DNA of 64,000 nt from Mermis nigrescens (lineage: Eukaryota > Nematoda > Enoplea > Mermithida > Mermithidae). Shown here one piece after another: positions 58,704-64,000 of this stretch (its first letter is position 1; each line of letters starts with the position of its first letter). Location of the stretch: positions 624,470 to 688,469 of the forward strand of contig JAVLUZ010000656.1 in assembly GCA_036768485.1 (NCBI GenBank), written 5' to 3'. The translations under genes were made by a program, and so were the position numbers. The notes under the pieces were generated by a model. It did not search any database and had not been told where the DNA came from. It worked only from the letters and a program-made list of their open reading frames with translations.

Positions 58704-59130
58704 CTCCAGACTCCTTCCTTCTATGCCAATGTGCGTCAGGAAACTCTCCCGAAATTTGGAGCTGTTACATTTAAACGCCATGAAGGCCTACGTTTTTACA
58801 ACCCCCTCCGACCTTTGCACAAATACCAGCTTTTCGGGCCATTTTCAAGCGTTTTGCATTTTTCGCCAAAAATAGAAGGTCGTTTACCAATCGCGTTCGA
58901 AAAATGGTAGAATATTCCTGCCATTCAAAATTCCTAACCGTCTTGAATCTGTAGTCTCTCTTAGAGTATTACTCAGCAATGTAAGAGGGAATAGGAGACG
59001 AGCTGATCGTTTCCCTAGCCCCCCAGTTAGAAATTCTTGAAATCCCCGATTTTTTTTGAAAAAGGGCTTTTTTGCAATTTTACATGGATGTTTTTTGCGA
59101 TTCTAGTCAAAAAAATAAAGGTCATCCACC

Positions 59131-59559
59131 CAGGCACGTAGCTGACCGTCCTATTCAGGGGGGACTAACACCAATTTTGGGGGGACTTAGCCCAAAAAAG
59201 CCAAAGATAGCACAAAATGACGTTTCAAAAGTACCATTTTTCCGATTTTTTAAAATTTTTATGGGGGGTCCGAACCATACGTGGGCAGAAAGAAAATTCT
59301 TGAGGATGCAAGATTTTTCAAAGGTAAAAAATGGCCTCAAAAATGGTGGTATGGCGTAAAAAACACAATTTTTCGACGTTACTCATCAAGCCATTGGCAT
59401 CAAAATATTGCGAAAAAAACGAAAAAAATTTCAAAAATAGAATTCTGGGGGGTATTTCGATTTCTGGGGTATTTTGGTTTCTAGGAGAAGGAATACCCCC
59501 AAACTCCCCACGCACAGGTGTGGTCCGAACCCCCCATTCCCCCAGAGATACGGTGCCTG
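59131..59559. mobile_element. Family A MITE, copy A2, split by B17
   Basis: CAGGCACGTAGCTGACCG ... GATACGGTGCCTG. After removing B17 (59276-59522) and one copy of its duplication, the body matches A1 and A3 (ccaattttggggggacttag, ccccccattccccc). Confidence 0.75.
59276..59522 (+). mobile_element. Family B MITE, copy B17, nested in A2
   Basis: CATACGTGGGCAGAAAG ... GCACAGGTGTG, 247 bp, flanked by the exact duplication GTCCGAAC (59268-59275, 59523-59530). The target is family A sequence. Confidence 0.9.
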
Positions 59560-59991
59560 ACACCCATTCCCCCGTGATACTGGCCGTTTTTTCCACCCAC
59601 CCAAAAATGTTGAGTTGTACGTGTTTGGCCCAATCCAACGCAACGTTGGCCCTCCCCCGCTCCGCTGCCAAAACTTGAGATTTTTATTTTTTTCCCGACT
59701 TTTTTGGCGAAAATTTGGCTTTTAGGGTGCTTTTATATAAGTTTTTCAGAGTGTTTTAACCTAAAATTAGGTCATTGAGCCTCGCAAAAGTGGCCGACTA
59801 CCCAATTCAAAATTTGCATTATTTAATCCGGATGAACAAGTGAAAACAAGCCGGGAACACTAACTAAGCTAGGTTTTGGACTGAATATCTTTAAACCCAA
59901 CGAATTTTGTTGCAAATTTAATCTTACGAGTACAATCCAAAAAGAGGCAAAGTAAGCTAGATGAAAAATGCAAATTTAGTCACGTATAGAG

Positions 59992-60168
59992 CAGTGGCGG
60001 ATCCACGATTTTCCTAAGGGGGCGGTACCCCTATGGGGAGGGGGGCGGAACCCTGACTTGGGCGGAAAAATTAGCCGTTTTGACCCGAAAATCGCTCAAA
60101 AATCCTTAATTTTGCGCTTTTTTGGGCCAATGGGGGGAGCGGCCCCCGCCTCCCTAAATCCGCCCCTG
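59992..60168. mobile_element. Short family D variant, copy D7
   Basis: CAGTGGCGGATCCACG ... AAATCCGCCCCTG, 177 bp, flanked by GTATAGAG (59984-59991) and GTATAAAG (60169-60176). Confidence 0.85.
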
Positions 60169-60407
60169 GTATAAAGTGATTTTAAGGCAAAAAAAGTTAC
60201 ACGAAAAGAATTTCCTACAATATTATTCTAAACTTGACTTAATTTTGGGAAAATAGGAAATGACCAGGTATAATCCGCGTGCTTCGTATAATCATTTTTT
60301 AAGCATTTTTTAGACAGCACAAAGTAAAAGGCCCACACAGACTCAACGAAAAATGGCTAGATTTCACAATCATCAATTCTGAGCCGTAATAAGCACATCC
60401 CCAGCAA

Positions 60408-60553
60408 ACATGGGCAGCAACAAATTCTGGGGGTCCGATGGGGCAAATTGCCAAAAATAGCACCAGAAATTTCAATTCTGGGAGTCCATCGATGTTTAGG
60501 GGTCTTGTAAATTCTAGGAGGGGTCCGGAACTCCCTAGCCCATGCGTGGTCCC
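60408..60553. mobile_element. Family G MITE, copy G2
   Basis: caaacatgggcagcaacaaa ... ctagcccatgcgtgg, with gcaaattgccaaaaatagc and ccatcgatgtttagggg inside. These are inverted-type ends. Confidence 0.6.
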
Positions 60554-60649
60554 CACCCCTGCCCCCCAAAGGTTGGCAGTCTCTCATTCCGCAAAATATA
60601 AATTTTTGGTAGACTTGCCATTTGAAGCGTTTTCTAAATGTTTTTCGTC

Positions 60650-61441
60650 GTTTTTGACGAAAAATATTGAAGCCTAGAATTAATAAAGTTTGGACGGGGG
60701 TTTTCGCACCCAACAATTTTTTACACTTCTCCAGAATACGCGGATTCCCAAGAAATTTGGTAGAAAAGGTATTTCCAAGCTTTTCAGCGATCCTTGACTT
60801 AAAAGTTCCAAATTTTCCGCGCTTCGCGCCATACATTCGTTTTTAGACTACGATTATTACACGCAATTTCTTCAAATTTTTTGATGTTTTTTCGAAATTT
60901 TTTTATGTTTTTGTCTTCTAGAAAGATAGAGTACATCAAAAACGCTAAAAATGATATTTTTGACGCGTATCTACCGTTTCTGAGCCCAAAAAGTTACTTT
61001 AGAAGAATTTCGTTTTAACCTTCACCATTTACATGCACAGCAAGGGAATTCTGGCAGGGGAGGGGGAGGGGGGTGAAATTATAAAGTCCCTGGTTTGGGT
61101 CCAAAAATGGTAGGTACGCGTCAAAAACATCGTTTTTCAGCGTTTCTGACGATGCTCTGTCTTTCTAGAGCATAAAAACATAAGGAAATTCCGAGAAAAA
61201 TTAAAAAAGTAGGAACAAATCGAGTCAAAACATGAGTATAATGGCGCGAAGCGCCGAGAATATGGCACTTTTGAGCAAGCAGATAGCTAAAAACGCATAG
61301 AACAGCATCTGTTCTACAAATTTTTAGAAAATTCTCGCGAACATTCAAAAAATCAGAAATTCTGAGGGTTGAAAAATTTTTTGCGGAGGGTGAAAATTTT
61401 TCTGGGTGGGGGTGGTGTGGACCCCCCCAAGATCGCGTATG
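60650..61441. mobile_element. Two family C copies, C11 and C12, in opposite orientation
   Basis: C11 (about 60650-61030, plus) has cgcgcttcgcgccat near 60820. C12 (about 61035-61441, minus) begins catgcacagcaagggaa and has ggcgcgaagcgccg near 61241. Their G/C-rich termini abut. Confidence 0.65.
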
Positions 61442-61490
61442 ACCCCGATCAAAAAAATTCCCACGCAGTGTAAATAAGCTACAAAAATAC

Positions 61491-61754
61491 TTGTTAGTTT
61501 TGATAGTCGCTTCAGCGATAATAACACCGTTCTCGGAATTTGATCCACTAGGAGCCACAAGAATTTCTTCAGCAAACTCTTGGATAACAAAGGGATCATC
61601 TACGTCATCAACAGTTAAATTTTTAAGGCCCTCTGAGGCAAGCAACTCCTCTGAGATTTGTTCCTCCTGATCCGAAAACTTAAGTCGCTTGATCGATTCG
61701 ACAATTTCAGCCGCACCACTCAGCTCAATTTCATCTCCGGGCTTAATTGCTGGC
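61491..61754 (-). CDS. Internal exon of the same unrecognised gene
   Basis: The acceptor tttcgatattag is followed by 264 nt that enter with one completing base and leave with two at donor AACAA|GTATTT. The product starts PAIKPGDEIELSGAAEIVES and continues LKFSDQEEQISEELLASEG, then DDVDDPFVIQEFAEEILVAP. It ends GVIIAEATIKTN. It is strongly acidic, in contrast to the basic last exon. Phases match the exon at 56835-57168 exactly. Upstream exons should lie beyond 61754 on the minus strand; none is identified before 64000. Confidence 0.6.
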
Positions 61755-61970
61755 CTAATATCGAAAATTGGGGGAGAAATTAGTAGATAAATGATAAATA
61801 ATAAATAAAATAGATGATAGGGCGTGCGGAAATAATAGAGGGAGGGATCCAAAGTCAAGGTTTCTTCATTTTTAATTTTTAATTTTCAAAAATTTTATCT
61901 GAAAAACCAAAGTAAGGAAAAATCCAAAATCAGATCCGGTTCGAAGTCAGACGTCCCCATCGTCCTAGCA

Positions 61971-62405
61971 TACATGCACATAGGGGGAGCGAGTGAAGGG
62001 GTATTCACCCCCTGAAGGGTCAGCCGGACAGGTAGTGTCCGGCGATTTTGAGCTGACGGAACGTTTTTCGCATCATTTTTGAGGTCAAAAGCAGTAAAAA
62101 TGTCAAAATTTTTCCGGCGCTTCGTGCCAGATTCGTACTTTTAAGTAATTTTTACTCAAAAAGCGCCAAAATTGATGACTTTTTGCATGTTTTAGTGTTA
62201 AAAGTGATATAATGCAGTCGAAATGGACTAAAAATGCTTTTAAAATGCGAGATTACAACGGAAAAACGTTTCATATGCTATTTTCACCATTTTAATCATT
62301 AAAACAGATAGAACGTGGACGTTGAATTAACTGTTTTGGATTTTTGGGATTTCCAACCCTCCTGCCGACCTTGATCTTGTGCACCTATCCCGCCTAGGAG
62401 CCGGT
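61971..62405. repeat. Family L MITE-like repeat
   Basis: Ends catacatgcacatagggggag and cttgtgcacctatcc are inverted-like. It contains ccggcgcttcgtgccag near 62112, the same central palindrome type as families C and D. Confidence 0.5.
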
Positions 62406-62764
62406 ATTTTTTTGTCTCCCCGTTTTTGTCATGAACACGCGCGTTTACACTCAAATCTTTTTTGGCCATTTTTATTTTTATTTAGGCACCATTTACATTT
62501 TCATTTCAATTTTCCATCTGTATTCCTATTATTTATTTATACTTTTTAATCTATTTGTTCCAATTTTAGGCTATTTCAAAGCATTTATTGCTCCTCCACA
62601 AAAATGACCGACTAACACGTAATGAAAATTTTTAACCGCTAAAAATTGATCCACGTTCCGCAAAATAATCAAATTTTTAAAAATTGACCGCAAATTTGAC
62701 TAATTTATCATAATTTTTGACCCGATTTTTCGAAAATTTACGCTCAAATCGGTTATGCAATGGC

Positions 62765-63196
62765 TGATCCGGGGAGTTTTTGAGTCAAAATGACCCCAAA
62801 AACTGCTGCAAATGCTAACATAACGTTAAAACCATTTTATTCTGCAGTGGTGAATTTCAAGCATTCTAGGAGAAAGTCTATGATTCTCATCCATTTTTGG
62901 CTTATATATTGCCTTATTTTTCGCACGAAATTTCTCCTTTCTACATGCTGGTGGGGTCCACTCTAGACATACATGTAACAGGGGATGGGGATCTCCAACA
63001 CAAAGTTGATTCTCCCCATAAGCCACAAAGCCAGAAAATTTTGACCCCCACCCACTCGATTTTTGGAAAAAATTGAATTTTTTGGTCATTTTAGGTGTTT
63101 TTCTGGCAATTTTTGGCGAAAAATTGGAAGTCATTTACCCCACCACCCTAAAAATTGCCGGGGGAACCCCATCCGGAATTTCGAGCCGTTACATGT
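62765..63196. repeat. Family E copy followed by F3
   Basis: E at about 62765-62965 (gcaaatgctaacataacgtt, ctacatgctggtgggg). F3 at 62968-63196 runs catacatgtaacaggggatg to cgagccgttacatgta, with inverted ends. Confidence 0.6.
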
Positions 63197-63692
63197 ACAA
63201 TGCTCGCCAGCAATTTTGCATGAGTAGCAAAATACAAAGTTCGTGAAGGCCGCGATTTAGCAAAGCGTAACACGCGTAACACTAGCAAACCTTATGCGGA
63301 CCGCAGTGGACCACAAAAACGCGTATGCAGACCATCATAAAACGCATGCGAACCAGGCACGTATCTCTGGGGTAGTGGGGGTACCCCTCAAAATGCAGAA
63401 AAATCGGAAAAATACGACTTTTTAAACGTTATTTTGTGCTATTTTTGGCCATTTTGGGCTTAGTCCCCCAAATATTGGTGTTAGTCCCCAAAACAGAACG
63501 GTCAGCTACGTGCCTGATGCGGACAACAGTCAAGCTTAGCAAAAGTTTGATAAGTTTGCTACGCTTGACTACGGTCCGCATGCGTTTTATGACGGTCCGC
63601 GCTAGTGTTACGTGTGTTACGCTTTGCTAAATCGCAGCCTTAGTATACAGAGTAGTTTGCTACTCATGCAAAATTGTTGGCGATCACTGTAC
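63196..63692. mobile_element. Foldback element with long inverted arms
   Basis: The left arm (63196-63350) and right arm (63520-63692) are inverted copies. Shared stretches include gcaattttgcatgagtagca, gcgatttagcaaagcgtaac and cataaaacgcatgcg. The arms exceed 100 bp and A3 sits between them. No coding capacity. Confidence 0.75.
63354..63516. mobile_element. Family A MITE, copy A3, nested in the foldback element
   Basis: CAGGCACGTATCTCTGG ... AGCTACGTGCCTG, 163 bp, flanked by ATGCGAAC (63346-63353) and ATGCGGAC (63517-63524). The flanks are themselves inverted-arm sequence. Confidence 0.85.
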
Positions 63693-63700
63693 GGGTCTAG

Positions 63701-63842
63701 ACCTCAAACTCCTTACTCAAACATTTCTGACGCTGTATGTGATATGATGAATGATAGAAGGAACCTTTTGTTATCCAGTCCCGCATTCACAGCTGCTGGA
63801 AAATTTAACACTCGATTAGACTTTGGCACGTCATCCAACTGA
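63701..63842 (+). CDS. Possible terminal exon, weak
   Basis: Past the foldback element, a frame of 46 codons to TGA reads PQTPYSNISDAVCDMMNDRR then NLLLSSPAFTAAGKFNTRLD. The composition is protein-like. The AG at 63699-63700 (gggtctag) is a poor acceptor, so the exon limit is uncertain. The family is not recognised. Confidence 0.28.
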
Positions 63843-64000
63843 TCGAAAATTTGGCTATAAAACGAGTAGCAGTGGTCTGAGCAAAATTTCCTTCTCTCCG
63901 TTATATCGTAAACGCGATTTTTCGCTATCTTGTAACGTTGGCTGATATTTTGGCCAGAAATTTCGTTTCTACATACGAGATAGCCACATTTTTTATTGAC

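Larger units (their letters stand above)
57169..61490 (-). other. Repeat-filled 4.3-kb intron
   Basis: Bounded by donor CAA|GTATTT and acceptor TTTGTAG. It holds B15 (57242-57508), C9 (57514-57830), G (57972-58060), C10 (58071-58473), B16, F (about 58740-58960), A2 with B17, D7, G2, C11 and C12. The open frames within are repeat-derived. Confidence 0.6.

Noticed and set aside
60357..60836. 159-codon minus-strand frame
   Set aside because: It crosses family G and family C sequence; its content changes at element borders, so it is a chance frame.

Overview
The window looks like animal nuclear DNA, most probably from an arthropod and perhaps an insect. It is AT-rich, has no bacterial-style gene packing, and its few convincing coding pieces are short exons bounded by GT/AG splice sites. 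One gene has an arthropod-type core promoter: TATAAATAG, then a TCAGTC initiator whose A lies 30 bp downstream, with CAAAATG around the start codon. The species cannot be fixed from sequence alone.

Most of the window is transposon-derived. (1) A complete but disabled 5.2-kb LINE at 9116-14299 has endonuclease, reverse transcriptase and RNase H remnants and a 12-bp target duplication. (2) A swarm of short inverted-repeat elements is named here as families A, B, C, D, E, F, G, H and L. Many copies of A, B, C, D, F and H are flanked by exact or near-exact 8-bp duplications, the mark of hAT transposition, and several copies are nested. (3) A degenerate hAT element at 49586-51494 still carries pieces of the transposase C-terminus and is split by a family D insertion. 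(4) Smaller items are TA-flanked mariner-like elements (K), a tRNA-derived SINE with a 16-bp duplication, a foldback element, two adjacent ~50-bp minisatellites inside one element, and microsatellites.

Genes supported by reading frame, splice sites and phase are: a small secreted protein on the minus strand (3504-3755); a two-exon gene (19197-19623); a minus-strand peptide-precursor-like gene with promoter, signal peptide and duplicated exon (22058-22745); a plus-strand terminal exon (30749-30952) tail-to-tail with a minus-strand transmembrane exon (31120-31382); a plus-strand signal peptide plus cysteine-rich exon (31891-32320); a C-terminal RING-H2 domain split by an intron (38143-38727); and a minus-strand gene of at least two exons (56835-61754) with a 4.3-kb repeat-filled intron.

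Several of the genes are short secreted proteins with small exons, and a RING gene lies nearby. That mix resembles candidate effector repertoires described in gall-forming sap-feeding insects, but this is an inference. Stretches not listed (for example 15.0-19.1 kb, 20.9-21.4 kb, 32.4-33.4 kb, 54.7-55.9 kb) are AT-rich and show no gene I can support.
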